From Tyto alba (Eukaryota > Chordata > Aves > Strigiformes > Tytonidae), in assembly GCF_018691265.1 (NCBI RefSeq), contig NW_024881313.1, positions 33,783,518 to 33,847,517 on the forward strand: DNA of 64,000 bases, read 5' to 3'. This document shows positions 13,838 to 24,100 of this stretch, one piece after another. How positions within the stretch are numbered: the first letter of the stretch is position 1; each line of letters opens with the position of its first letter. Below the pieces are notes generated by a model. The model had not been told where the DNA came from, searched no databases, and saw nothing but the letters and a program-made list of their open reading frames with translations. The translations under genes and the position numbers were made by a program.

Positions 13838-14370
13838 CTACTGAAAAGAGACAGGATGATCCAGCAGCTGCACCATGAAAGGACAGAAGACAGGACAATG
13901 GAAGAGGGAAAAGACATTCACAGGGAGAGTGATGCTCAGAGAATCTCCAGCTTTGGAGAATTTCAAACTGGACAGGACAAGCCACTGGTCCCTGAAGAGG
14001 CCAAAGTCTGTTCCACTGAATTCTGGGGCTGTGATCCTGCTTTTTGCCTTCTTCCCTCCTTTCATAATAGTGACTTTAACCATCACACAGTCAGTGCCAT
14101 CAAGGTTTCCGCCAAACTCCACGTCCATGAGCACTATCTCCATGCTTGTAAGCATAAGGGTCAGCAGAGTGTCTCCCTACTTATCAGCTTCTCAATCACC
14201 TGTGTCAAAAAGCTGTCATCAGCCCCCTCCAGAAAACTGCCAGACTGCTTGTGTCCTGCTGCATGACCTTTCCCAGCAGGTATCATAATGGCTTACGTCC
14301 ACCATGAGGTCTAGGATTTGTGAATATGAGGATTCTGCCAGTTGTTTGAAGAAAGTCTTATTTACTTTTT
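13838..14370 (-). mobile_element. Second CR1 fragment, antisense, endonuclease end and linker
   Basis: A 105-codon minus-strand frame (13838-14155) reads like the end of the CR1 ORF2 endonuclease and the linker after it. It has 'GGNLDGTDCVMVKVTIM', where intact CR1 has G-x-L-G-x-S-D-H-E-M-V-E-F, followed by 'KSRITAPEF' and 'TDFGLFRDQ', matching the 'tLDFrrADFgLfRdL' block. The catalytic S-D-H is lost (T-D-C). Farther right, about 14265-14345, the antisense of the G-D-F-N-Y-P block and the following helix can be followed in another frame, so frameshifts are present. This repeats a domain already present in the neighbouring copy, so it is a separate insertion or a duplication. Dead element; no product expected. 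Confidence 0.7.
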
Positions 14371-15779
14371 TTTTTCTTCATCCTGTGAATGCAATGAATT
14401 GTGTGAAAACTAATACAAAAACTCAGTAAAGATGGAAATGCATTTACAGATCCATAGCAAGTCTATAGTACTGTGCATTCCTTATTAAGAAACTGCAATC
14501 AGGTAGAGATGAAATGAAGAGGCAAATTTAAGGACCTCTTTCCTCTGAAGATGGGGTCATAAAAGATTTTCTTATTAAAAACTAGACAGGTTATAACTAT
14601 TAAAAAACAAGTCCTTGAGCTCTACTTGGATGGATTTGACACTACTGAAGTCAAGACATATACAGACATGCATATATCAAGCAGAAAAAAAAAACAGTTA
14701 CACAGAACCCTAGAGAAAGGCCAAGAAGATATATTGGTAAGCATTTGTAAACAAAATTGGGAAGCAAATGCAACAGATATGTATTTGATATATTTTGCAA
14801 AGGATGAAAAGCAGGAAGCAATGCCAGTAACACACCAATCAGCACAACTACAGGAAATGTCCCTATTCAAGCAACAGCACAGGCAATGGAAAAAAGGATG
14901 TGTTGTTGTGCAATATTTATGCTCCAGTGTACCGAAAAGTCAATGAGATGTGTGTTTTAAACACATAAAGGGATTTTTAAGCAATGTTCACAAGAGATCT
15001 TGTTAATTAAATAGTATTCCAATAACACACATAACACATACAAGATGGACACAGAGGGACAAGTAGAGCTGAAGAAAGTAACCAAATTAAACACATTGGG
15101 AACTGCTAAATTTCACAAAAAGAGTATCCTATACAAAGCCCAGAATATAAATATGACCAAACACAGTATAGTGGTGAAATCACAGCAGTTCAGAAAAGAT
15201 GTGGAGCCTGCAGCATCTGCTATACAAAAGCAGAAGATATCATTCAGAGAAGAGCCAAATCAACAGATTCAATTTCTCTTCATTTACCAGTGAAGCTGCT
15301 GAATCTTCCTCATATAGGAGTTTTAGAAAACATGTTAGACAAGTGTCATATGTAGATGGCCTGGCTGTGCCTATACAACTCCATCAGAGGGAGATGGCCC
15401 TGTAGAAGTTATTGTGCAAGGGAAATGTGCTATTGCAGTAGACACCATTTTCTTCACCTTGGAAGAATTTTGGGCTATTATCTTGGACTGCACAATTTTT
15501 ATTTCTGACATGCAACTGTTCAAAATGATGTGGAAGAATCAAGATTAATAAGAGAAGGAGCTAAGCATTCTCCTTCCCTCATGACAAGGCCACAGGATGC
15601 AGCAAAGAATCCAAAATTACACTTTTGCAACTTCTGTGCCACGAGAGAGAGGAAACTGAAAAAGCAGGATGCTAGATGTATGAGCAGAGCTGAAGCATTT
15701 ATATATGTGCCCACCTCACTATTGTAAAGTAGAATTTAAGCATTCTGTAAGTATGTTTGTCTCCAAAGAAATTTCATTG
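14371..15779. other. A-rich stretch with coding-like debris, unassigned
   Basis: Several plus-strand frames of 60-106 codons are clustered here (14626-14946, 15045-15293, 15199-15405, 15530-15727). They lie just upstream of, and on the same strand as, the Gypsy-like relic. None could be matched convincingly. A piece near 15600-15690 contains C-x2-C followed by basic residues, faintly like a gag zinc knuckle, but this is not enough for a call. It may be the 5' portion of the same Gypsy element, too decayed to read. Confidence 0.35.
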
Positions 15780-16860
15780 GACAACAACCGGACATTGTGC
15801 ATCTGAGAAATTTAAAAGGGCATGCTGATGGCTTAGTGATTTGAGCTGCAGCAAACAGTGAGAATGACTGAAGCAAAGGGACTTAAGCCATAAAAGACTA
15901 AACCTAACTTTCAAGCAAGAGCCACTTTATTCTCAGATGCAAAAAACCTTGTCTCATGAATCTCATTTTCCAGTAATATTGCATGTGCCAAGACTGGAAG
16001 ATAAAATGGTTCAAAAATTACAGGGGCAAATGTAAGCTCCCTGCAAAGTCCACAGAACCCATGCTAGATTAGCAAACAGGCATTGATGCTACAGCACAGG
16101 AAGAGCCCAATAGAAGAACCACCTTTAGGCATCAGCAGCAAACACCAACTTTTGACCTACTGAAAGACATCAAACTCTCTTCACAGAAGGAGCAGGGAGG
16201 CCTGGGAGCAGTAGTGCTGCAGAATCTTAAACAGGTTGTTTAGCAGCCTCTTACACACCCACAGGCATAAGAGCTACTTGAAGATGTGTACACAAACTGA
16301 AATAGATTGTACATTTGCTATTTTGACCTAAGCGAGGATCTATGAATAACATTTCCAAGTTTCCTCCGGAGCTGAAGTTTCAAACCAGAAACTAATCAAT
16401 GAGCACTGTCTGCAAGATCCAAAAGAGAAACTCTAACAGGTATCACCAAAGAGGATTTTGCAAATATCGAAGTACTTCATCACAACTGAGGTTCAGATTG
16501 AGTGCCATTAGTAATGGCACAAACACTTTCAAGAGCACCTAATGATCTGAAACAAGCAGTAAACCTGCATGCAAATACGATAAAAAGTTTTGCATTGAAT
16601 CTGCAAGTCTGCAAGATGAACCAGAAAAGAATCATTCAAGAAGAAACATTGCAAATAGAAGAGAATCAGTTTGTGTGCTTACTTCTACTATCAAAATAAT
16701 AACGCTGTTGTCTGAGGTGCTTTTCAGAGCTGAACAAGCCAACTACTACAGTGATGGAAAGGAAAATATCAGAATGAATATCAGAATCAGAAAATCCCAG
16801 TAAAACAAGGTATTTCTCATTTGGCCAGAGATAAATGGAGGCATTAAAGAAACACTAATG
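15780..16860 (+). mobile_element. Decayed Ty3/Gypsy-like pol relic (RT end, RNase H, linker)
   Basis: Translated with frameshifts on the plus strand, the segment follows the order of a Gypsy pol. Around 15800-15850 'LKGHADGLVI' sits where RT has LEGV-x-V-YMDDILIW, the active-site aspartates degraded. Around 15980-16010 'PRLEDKMVQKLQG' resembles the MPxPxDKKGVQRLLG block after the RT. At about 16140-16235 'DIKLSSQKEQGGLGAVVLQN' matches the start of RNase H (DASxxGLGAVLLQ). At about 16300-16340 'TEIDCTFAI' matches TExxYAxIEKE-LAIVF. At 16510-16540 'MAQTLSRAP' matches the ADTLSRAP signature at the end of the polypeptide before integrase. Stops interrupt every domain, and no LTRs were found. The family call rests on motif order and spacing; the exact lineage is unknown. 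Confidence 0.65.
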
Positions 16861-17473
16861 TACCAAAAGAACAGAGATGCTGAAAACAAAACATTTAAAT
16901 AAAAAAATTAATAAGTGTTTCTACATATTTTCAAAAAAGGCAAGAATTTGGCAAAATCGACAGCACTAAACCAAGCTATCATCTTGCAGAAAGAATCATT
17001 TCAATCACAGTCACTAATGAGAGATGAAGACAAGACCTTTAAGGGAATCAGGCTTCTGAGAGCCCTCAAAATTTGACAGAAGCAAGTGAAAGGGGCAGAC
17101 ACCTGATAATCCCTGCATTGACAACTCAGGAGTGTGTTGCCCCACAGGACTGCAAAACAGTGGCTTAGAAAGGCTGTGCCCCCTCCTAAGACACTAAGAC
17201 ACATTAAAGCTGCATGAAAGCAAACTAAAGGGCGATGTCAGTTATTGGATTCATTAGAACTTGCTAGTTTATTAATATTTTACTTAGAAAATATAGAAAG
17301 GGATCAATAGTCAGAGCAGTAAAGAGAGTTCTCCAGGAACAGTAGCCTCCTTTTCCACTGATTTCTATATCATATATTGTGTTTTCTGCAGGATTACATG
17401 TTCAAGTAAAGCAAACCAGCACTGAGCCTGGCCAGAATATGTTGCCTGTGAACAAGTGTTTCACAGCTTTTGA
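16861..17473. other. Unassigned sequence
   Basis: No coding region or recognisable repeat. The left part may still be the integrase side of the Gypsy relic, but I could not trace the HHCC zinc finger. Confidence 0.4.
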
Positions 17474-18237
17474 GGGCAGATTCAGACTAGATATAAAGAA
17501 GAAATTCTTTATTATGAAATTTTTTTACTATGAAATTTTTTGCCATAATGTTTAGTGAAACACTGGAACAGGTCACCCAGAGAGGTTATAGATGCTTCAT
17601 CCCTGGAAACATTCAAGTCCAGGTCAAGTGGATCTCTGATCAACCTGATCTAGTTGAAGATGTCCCTACTTATTGCAAGGGGGGTTGGACTATATGACCT
17701 TTAAAGGTCTGTCCTCGTTTGAGCCTGGTCAGCAGCTAAACGCCCCACAGTCGCTCACCCACCCTCCCCCCACTTGGGAATGGGGAGGGAATCGGAGGGG
17801 CAAAGGGAGACTCACAGGTTGAGATAAAAACAGTTTAATAACAGTAACAGAATAGTACACTGATACCAGTATCAGTGGGTAACGTACAATACAGCTGCTC
17901 ACCACCCACCGACCGACACCCACCTGCTCCCAGCCAGCGATCCCCAACACAAAGGCCCCACAGCCACACTCCCGGAAGTGAAAGCCCCTCCCGGCCCACT
18001 CCTGCCTTTATATAGGGAGCACAAGGTCACATGACATGGAACATCGGCCAATCGGGGCCCAGCCCTCCAGCTGTGCTCCCCCCACCCCCGCACACAGGTG
18101 AGGGCACTGGGACCTGGGGAGCCCCTGGGGTCTCAGGGTGCTGCAGCTCTCCTCCAGCTACTAAAACGAAAATGAACTCTATTCCAGCCCAAACCAGGAC
18201 AAGGTCAGTTCCAACCCAAACCATTCTATGATTCTCT
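17474..18237 (+). mobile_element. CR1 LINE 3' end, split by a solo LTR
   Basis: The left part (17474-17709) and the right part (18207-18237) join into one CR1 3' UTR. It reads from 'cagactagatataaagaagaa' through 'cccagagaggttatag' and 'ttggactatatgacc' to 'ccaacccaaaccattctatg', ending in a degenerate CR1 tail of the ATTCTATGATTCT type. A solo LTR occupies 17710-18201. The copy is severely 5'-truncated, keeping only about 270 bp, with no coding capacity. Confidence 0.9.
17710..18201 (+). mobile_element. Solo LTR, class III ERVL-like, with AGGTC target duplication
   Basis: A 492 bp unit begins TGTCCTCG and ends CCAGGACA, so it has the TG...CA ends and short inverted termini TGTCCT/AGGACA. 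It is flanked by the direct repeat AGGTC (17705-17709 and 18202-18206), as expected for retroviral integration. Inside, 'gagactcacaggttgagataaaaacagtttaata' features match the widespread avian ERVL LTR pattern, and a TATATA motif lies at 18009-18014, giving plus orientation. No internal retroviral sequence remains, so this is a product of LTR-LTR recombination. It is GC-richer than its surroundings. Open frames inside it are not genes. Confidence 0.88.
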
Positions 18238-18889
18238 GACTCTACAGTCCTGAGAAAATATCCTTCCTTTAAATAAAATTGTCTTTGATGGTCAAAAGGT
18301 ACCGCCAAGAAACATTTGTTTTCTGTTACTTTAAGTATTACACAAGAACCGCTCTTGCTAAACAGAATTCAAAAATTATGAAGAAGGGTGATTAAAGAGG
18401 TATTTCATAGCAAAATTCTACACTGGCTGCACACTGCTCCTGTAGTCCAACTCACTCTCTTCAGTACTCTGTAACAAGAACGAGTTAAGTTTACATCATT
18501 CCTTATTACTGCTGCAATCATAGTCTTGAGACAAGATTCATATTAGCCATTTTCTGCTCTTGTTGCATCATTTGTCAAGAAAATGAGGAATAAGAATTTC
18601 AGTGCCTAATATGCTCTGTGAGTTATAGGACTGTTCCAGGATTATACTTTAGCTTTTCTCATGGTAGCTCTGTCCTACCTTTGCATACAACTGCTTGAGA
18701 ACTGTCTTATAACCAGCCAACACGTCACTTTTCTAGGGGAACCTGTTGGAAAATGGCTCAGAGACAAGGGTCATGAGCCCACTGAGCAGTTGTACAATCA
18801 GAGCCTGTTCTAGGGGCTGATGCTGGGCCTCACTAGGGTTTTCCTGCAGCTGCTGATACATGAAGAATGTCAAGGATGCTTTGGCCTTC
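18238..18889. other. Unassigned sequence between CR1 and an LTR-like unit
   Basis: About 650 bp without a recognisable gene or element. It is unique sequence of the same base composition as the surroundings. Confidence 0.5.
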
Positions 18890-18890
18890 A

Positions 18891-19025
18891 AATTAGAAAT
18901 AGTGGCCTGAGAAACCTAGTGTTATGTTAACGTTGGCCTGAGAAACTTTGTGTTATGGTACCGTTGTGTATCGAAAACAAGTTAAGAGGAATTAGAAATA
19001 GTGGCATGAGAAACTTAGTGTTATG
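18891..19025. repeat. U3-like direct repeats (about 36 bp, three copies, one partial)
   Basis: The block 'aattagaaatagtggc' continuing to 'gtgttatg' occurs at 18891-18926 and again at 18990-19025, 99 bp apart. A shorter copy of its second half lies at 18932-18957. Such repeats are typical of enhancer duplications in retroviral U3 regions. Confidence 0.8.
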
Positions 19026-19091
19026 AGAAGCTTGTGCTGTTAGCTAACCGCAAGTAGGTGGACCGTGCGACTACGACCTTTAGAGCTTAAT

Positions 19092-19164
19092 CCAATCAGC
19101 TAGTGACTAGTAGGCATAATAATTATCGTTGTCTGTATAAATATATGTACCCTGGACTAATAAA
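19092..19164 (+). promoter_or_regulatory. LTR core promoter and poly(A) signal
   Basis: CCAATCA at 19092-19098, TATAAATA at 19136-19143 and AATAAA at 19159-19164. The order and spacing fit a retroviral U3/R junction with a short R region. The prediction is from motifs alone. Confidence 0.55.
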
Positions 19165-19242
19165 GGAAGAACGATGCTCTATCACCCACATTGAGTCCGT
19201 CTCTGCGTGTCGTTCCTCCGCCACTCCGAAAGGAACCCTTCA

Positions 19243-19554
19243 ATTCTGGCTCTGACCAAGCTGTCAGACCTCATAAGCAACCAAAAGAGGGTGGTAAATT
19301 TATTAATAAAACATAGCCCAGCCATAAATCTGTTAAGCAGCTCAATCCATTTTGGGAAGCTTGTTTCCAGCTCCTAGGTGAGTACCTTAGTACATACACT
19401 GTCCATTTGCAGGGTTATAAGGAGACAGGGATGTCAGGACTAAGGTTTTGTATGTGTGCACCCTTTGGTTCTTGTGTATGAATCAGGTGGGGGGAGGAAC
19501 GTAGATACGAGCATATATGTGTAAATTTATGTGGGTATGGACATTGATCCTCCA
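19243..19554. other. Unassigned sequence
   Basis: About 310 bp with no recognisable gene. A short polyadenylation-like AATAAA occurs near 19303, but nothing else supports a transcript end. Confidence 0.4.
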
Positions 19555-21155
19555 CAAAGAAACATCTGAATTCTTTGGTGCTTTCATTGCCTTAGTCTTT
19601 ACTGGAAAGGTCTTCTCTCAGCCCTCCCACATCCCTGTGCTTATAGAGTCAAGGGCACTGAAGTACTACTTGTGCTAGAAGATCACCAAATCAAGGACTA
19701 CATAAGCCTATACCAAGGTATATGAGACCAGGCAGGATGCATCCAAGGGGACTGACTGATGTCGTTAAGAATCTGCCCTCTCAGTCTTTGAAAAGTCATG
19801 GTGACTGGGGAGGCTTCTGATGACTTGAAAAAAGCAAACATCACATGTATCTTCAAGGATGACAAGAAAAGGAGCTTGGGAAATGACAGGCCAGTCTCAC
19901 CCCAGTCCTGGAAAGGCTATAGAGCTTATCCTGCTTGAAGCAAGTTCCAGCCAGAGTACAAAAGGTTGGTTGTACCAGACCAGTCAGCACAGATTTGCCA
20001 GGAGTAAATCATACCTGACAAACTTGATTGCATTCTACAATAAAAGGACAAGGAAAGAGCAGCAGATGTTGATTTAGCAAAGATTTTGGCAAGGTGTCCC
20101 ATATGGGTTGTGTAAAAGGTGAGTGGATGACTGTCCAAATTATTAGGCACGGGGAGTAGTAGTAAGAGATTAAAAGTACAACTGGAAGCCTGTTGCTCAT
20201 GGTATTACTCAGGGGTTGATATTGGGGCAGTGTTTAACATTTATATTAACATCTTGGGCAAAAGCATGGACTCCAATCAGCAATTCCACAGTTGATACCA
20301 AACAAGAGAGAAGTCAATACGCTGGAGGACTGCCATTTGAGGGGACTTAACAGACTGGAGAAATGAGCTGGCAAAAATTTCCCAGAGTTCAGCAAATGCA
20401 AAGCCCTGTACACAGGAAGGAATAAACCGCATGGTGGCACAGGCCAGAGGACAACCAGCTGGAAAGCTGCTCCACAGGTAAGGACCTGGTGGAAAACTGA
20501 GCGCAAGTGAGCAATGCACCTCTGCAGCAAATAAAACCAACAATGTGCTGGGTAAAAGCACAGACAGCAAGTCAAGGGAAGCGATATTTTTCCTCTCTCT
20601 CTAGCACTTGTAAGACAGCATATGGAGTATTGCATCTTACTGGGGACTCCCATATATGAGAGGGACACAGACATACTGGAGTGAGTACAGCAGATGGCCA
20701 CCATGATGCTCCAGAGCCTGGAGCACATAAAGTACCATGAGAAACTGAAAAAACTGGGTTGTTTCAGCCTGGAAAAGAGAGAGGATCCAAGGGAGGATCT
20801 TATTACTATCTTTAACTAACTAATGGCAGGGTTGCAGAGAGAAGACACACCAAAACTTTTCTCAGAGGTGAAAAGCAATGGGACAAGGGGTTGCTAGTTG
20901 CAATAGGATACTAGTTGTCACAAGGAAAATTCCTATTAGATATAAATAAAAGCTTATCAACATGATGGTAGTCAATGGAACCGGTGTCCTCAGAGGCTGG
21001 GGAATCTCCATCCCTGGAGATATTCACAGCCCAATTGGAAAAGGCCCTGAGCAAAGTAACCTAACACTGAAGTTAGCACTGCTTTAAGCAGGGACTTGGA
21101 CCAGAGAGGGCTCTTCCAAGCTAACTCACTCACTCACTCCATGACTTTATGATAA
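19555..21155 (+). mobile_element. Old CR1 LINE, sense, RT region to 3' end
   Basis: A degraded 1.6 kb CR1 copy in sense orientation. The left part matches the CR1 segment before the RT ('cattgccttagtctttactgg', then 'gcatccaaggggact'). The RT region can be followed around 19850-20260 ('cacagatttgccaggagtaaatcatacctgac', then the degraded SG-x-x-QG-x-x-LG block near 20205-20250, then 'ttaacatttatattaac'). The thumb and 3' UTR follow to a decayed tail 'ccatgactttatgat' near 21140-21155, which stands for ATTCTATGATTCTATG. Many stops and indels are present. The 160-codon minus-strand frame at 20246-20728 is an antisense shadow. Confidence 0.8.
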
Positions 21156-24100
21156 GAGAGAGCAAGTTCTACATCATCCCTTTTCTTCTCTGCCTTTTCT
21201 TGAGACTTAAAAAGTTATTTGTGTTGCTACCTCAAACACTCTCAAACGCATCCTCCTCAGGGAGCCTTCTTCCACATCTTTAAACCTTTTGAAGTAGTCT
21301 AATGCTGCCAATAATTGCATTCTACCTTTGTATTATGTATGGAAAGTGGCACATTGTTGAATATGAAAAATAAAGTCACTCGCAATGTACATTCTAGCAA
21401 CAGGGAAGCTTAAAATGGAATTAATGACTGATGAAAATACAATGAATTGAGAAAAGGGTAATGAGCTCCCTGTAGCCTCCACCGTGCCTGCCCACGTTCC
21501 ACTATCTGCTAAAATCCCTTTATTCAAACTCTAGATTAAAATAATATGTGAACTGAAACTAATGAAAACATCATCCTAATTAACACAATAGTGCAAAACA
21601 CTTTGAAACTACCTCTGGATGGCAACAAAAAACAGCCCTGGATCCAAACAGACGTACGGATAGCTGTTGCAGAGAATTCCTTTCTGTAATTAATTTCTTG
21701 CATGGGAATTGATTCCAGGAAAATATTTACACCTCTTCCTTATTCCAGATATATTTTAATATTTCAAATTAGATGTTCCAAAACATTCATATCAAAACAT
21801 TCACATCAAAAAGAAATAGGCAGACAGTTTTCTGGTTTCATCATAAACTTGCAGCCCAGATTCCAATGGAAACTGTACAAAGCTTTTGAATAGATTTGTG
21901 CAACTTTATGGCTTTCAGTCAAATTCTCAAGTTCCTGCAGGCTTTCCAACAGCTGCCTCCCACACAGACAATATCACAGAGGAGAATGAAAAATGGAAGA
22001 GCCTCTATCCTGCTCCAAGACACTTCTTGCATACTAAATTGACTCCTAAATGGTAGCACAGGGAATTTTTACAATAAAACATATTGCCATCCTGTTTCAG
22101 CCATCATTTTTACAATAAAACATATTGCCATCCTGTTTCAGCCATCATTTTAGAGCAGCAGGATGTCTCTGGAGCTCTGCTGGACCAAACAGTTGGGTTT
22201 AAACCATTGTCTGGGTTCTCAGGGGACATATTTACAGAAGAGGAAAGAAGGTTAAATGTTATCAGTACCTTGGAGTCTTTGCTTAGAAAAAAATATTTCT
22301 TCAGTTTTTTTCACTGAATATTTTGCTGTTGTATGTCAGACTGATTTAGATTGTTGCCCAGTTCCTGAGGTAGACTAACTTGTACACTATTCTATTGTTC
22401 TATCTCTGGACACAGATTAAAAGATTTTTTTTTAAGAGAACATTTTTTTTTCTCTAAGTAACTAACTCCAGAAAAACAGTCCGTATTGGGTGGAAGCTGG
22501 CAGGAGACAGGCTGTGTTAGCAGCACCACTGCACTATGCTTCTAACTTCAGGACTCTGAGTGGCTCAGGGAACAGACAGGACCAGCTACAATTTGCTGGC
22601 ATCTGTACCTACAAATGCATCCTCACATTGCTCCTTCAGCAGTGGAACCACTGTCCCAGCTCACAGCCCTGGCAGGAATACGCAGGTTCCCATGGGGCAG
22701 CTGCTTCTTCTCCCTCATGCTTTTTCCGAGCTGTGCCAGGAAAAACAGAGAAGGTGCCAAGGGTGAATTGTGCAGAAATCACTGTCTAGCAGAGTATCTG
22801 CCACTCTTACCATACCCTTTAAAGCCTGCTGCAATAACTGTTGTCCAGGATGTTCTTCTAGGGTAAAATCAAATTTAAGGGCACTGATGTTGCCCATCAC
22901 CACAATATTGCAAGGAGCACAGCACCATGGCCCTTGTTGCAATGTAAAGTCAGTCTTGATATTCATCCCTTTACTTGAGAGCTCTGAGCTGTATTTGAGC
23001 ATGTTCACTGAGCAGCTATTATGAGCTGGATTATGGGGTGCAGCAAAATAAAATAGCACAAATGACAAGGGAATGTGAAAAGATGACTGTCAGGCCTCCT
23101 TCACAATACCCTCACATTTACAACAGATTTCAGGCTTCTTCAGCCTTTCACTAGACTGTAGTAATCACAAGAGGCCAAAAATTGCTATTCTGACCCAACT
23201 CCAATTTTGCTGCCTGGCCGGTGCAGGCTCTACGGCAACAGGAGACACGGGCAGCCTCCTTAAGCTGGAATTTCATAGCAGCAAAACAAGAGAAAGGAAA
23301 TCATGCAGGCTAAATAAGGGAACTTCCGTGATATCTAGCTGTGTACTCTCTCCTTATCAGCAGGCTAGTCCTAGGGGCTCTGCACTGAGCATCTTTCTTC
23401 CCCTGTTTGGATACCTGCTTCAAATGACTGACATGTGATAGATGCTGTCTGTGAAACACAAAAGTGGTCCACATGTAAAAATAACCAGAAGGAACTTTTG
23501 CAACAGCTTTTCTCATGTCCCATGCTACCTAGCTGTGGATTCACACAGCTCGGGGGCACACTGGGTAGTGCAGGCTCAGCTGCTCACCCAGCTTGCTGTA
23601 TTAACACACGTAAATCGTGCTGGGTCTTTGCACAGGTTGGGGTTGGCAATAGCTAGGGTGCAGCCTCAGGGGCCCTGGACTGGCAGATATGCTCACTCTT
23701 CTCTTGCTTCAAACTCAGATCCGAGCAGCTGTGGGTACCTGGTGTATATCCCAGGTGTATAGCCTGCTCAAATGCAGAATACATTCACTCTAACACAGGT
23801 ACATTGCTTTCAGATGCAGATCAAGAGCAAAACAAGCTCATAAATATCTACAAAAGACTTAAGATATCTGTATTCTGCCTCCTTTGCAAAGGTTAAATCC
23901 CTATTTCATATTTCATCCAGCTCCTTGGAACAGACACTTTTAAGGTACAATTCACCTGACCTATTGGCTAAAAGGAACACAGGCCAGCTGGGTTCAGCTG
24001 CGAATGACTAGATTACAGACATCTAGAGCTGAACAGGATGAGGTCACCCTTAATAACTGTACAGTAACTGAACCTAGGAAGAATGTTATCAACCCTGCAT

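Larger units (their letters stand above)
18890..19242 (+). mobile_element. LTR-like unit with CAAT, TATA and AATAAA; family unknown
   Basis: A compact retroviral-type promoter and polyadenylation layout is visible: CCAATCA at 19092-19098, TATAAATA at 19136-19143, AATAAA at 19159-19164, then a C/T-rich U5-like tail ending 'aacccttca' at 19242. The short TATA-to-AATAAA distance and the CTTCA ending recall alpharetrovirus-like or class II LTRs. The upstream part contains a repeated block (18891-18926 and 18990-19025, with a partial middle copy at 18932-18957), resembling U3 enhancer repeats. I could not find a convincing target duplication or the exact 5' end, so the left boundary is approximate. 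No primer-binding site follows, which suggests a solo LTR. Confidence 0.65.

Noticed and set aside
18027..18308. Overlapping frames on both strands with Gly/Pro-rich translations
   Set aside because: They fall within a GC-rich solo LTR and its flank; GC content alone explains the open frames.
20246..20728. Minus-strand open frame of 160 codons
   Set aside because: Antisense to the old sense CR1 at 19.55-21.16 kb; no independent coding evidence.
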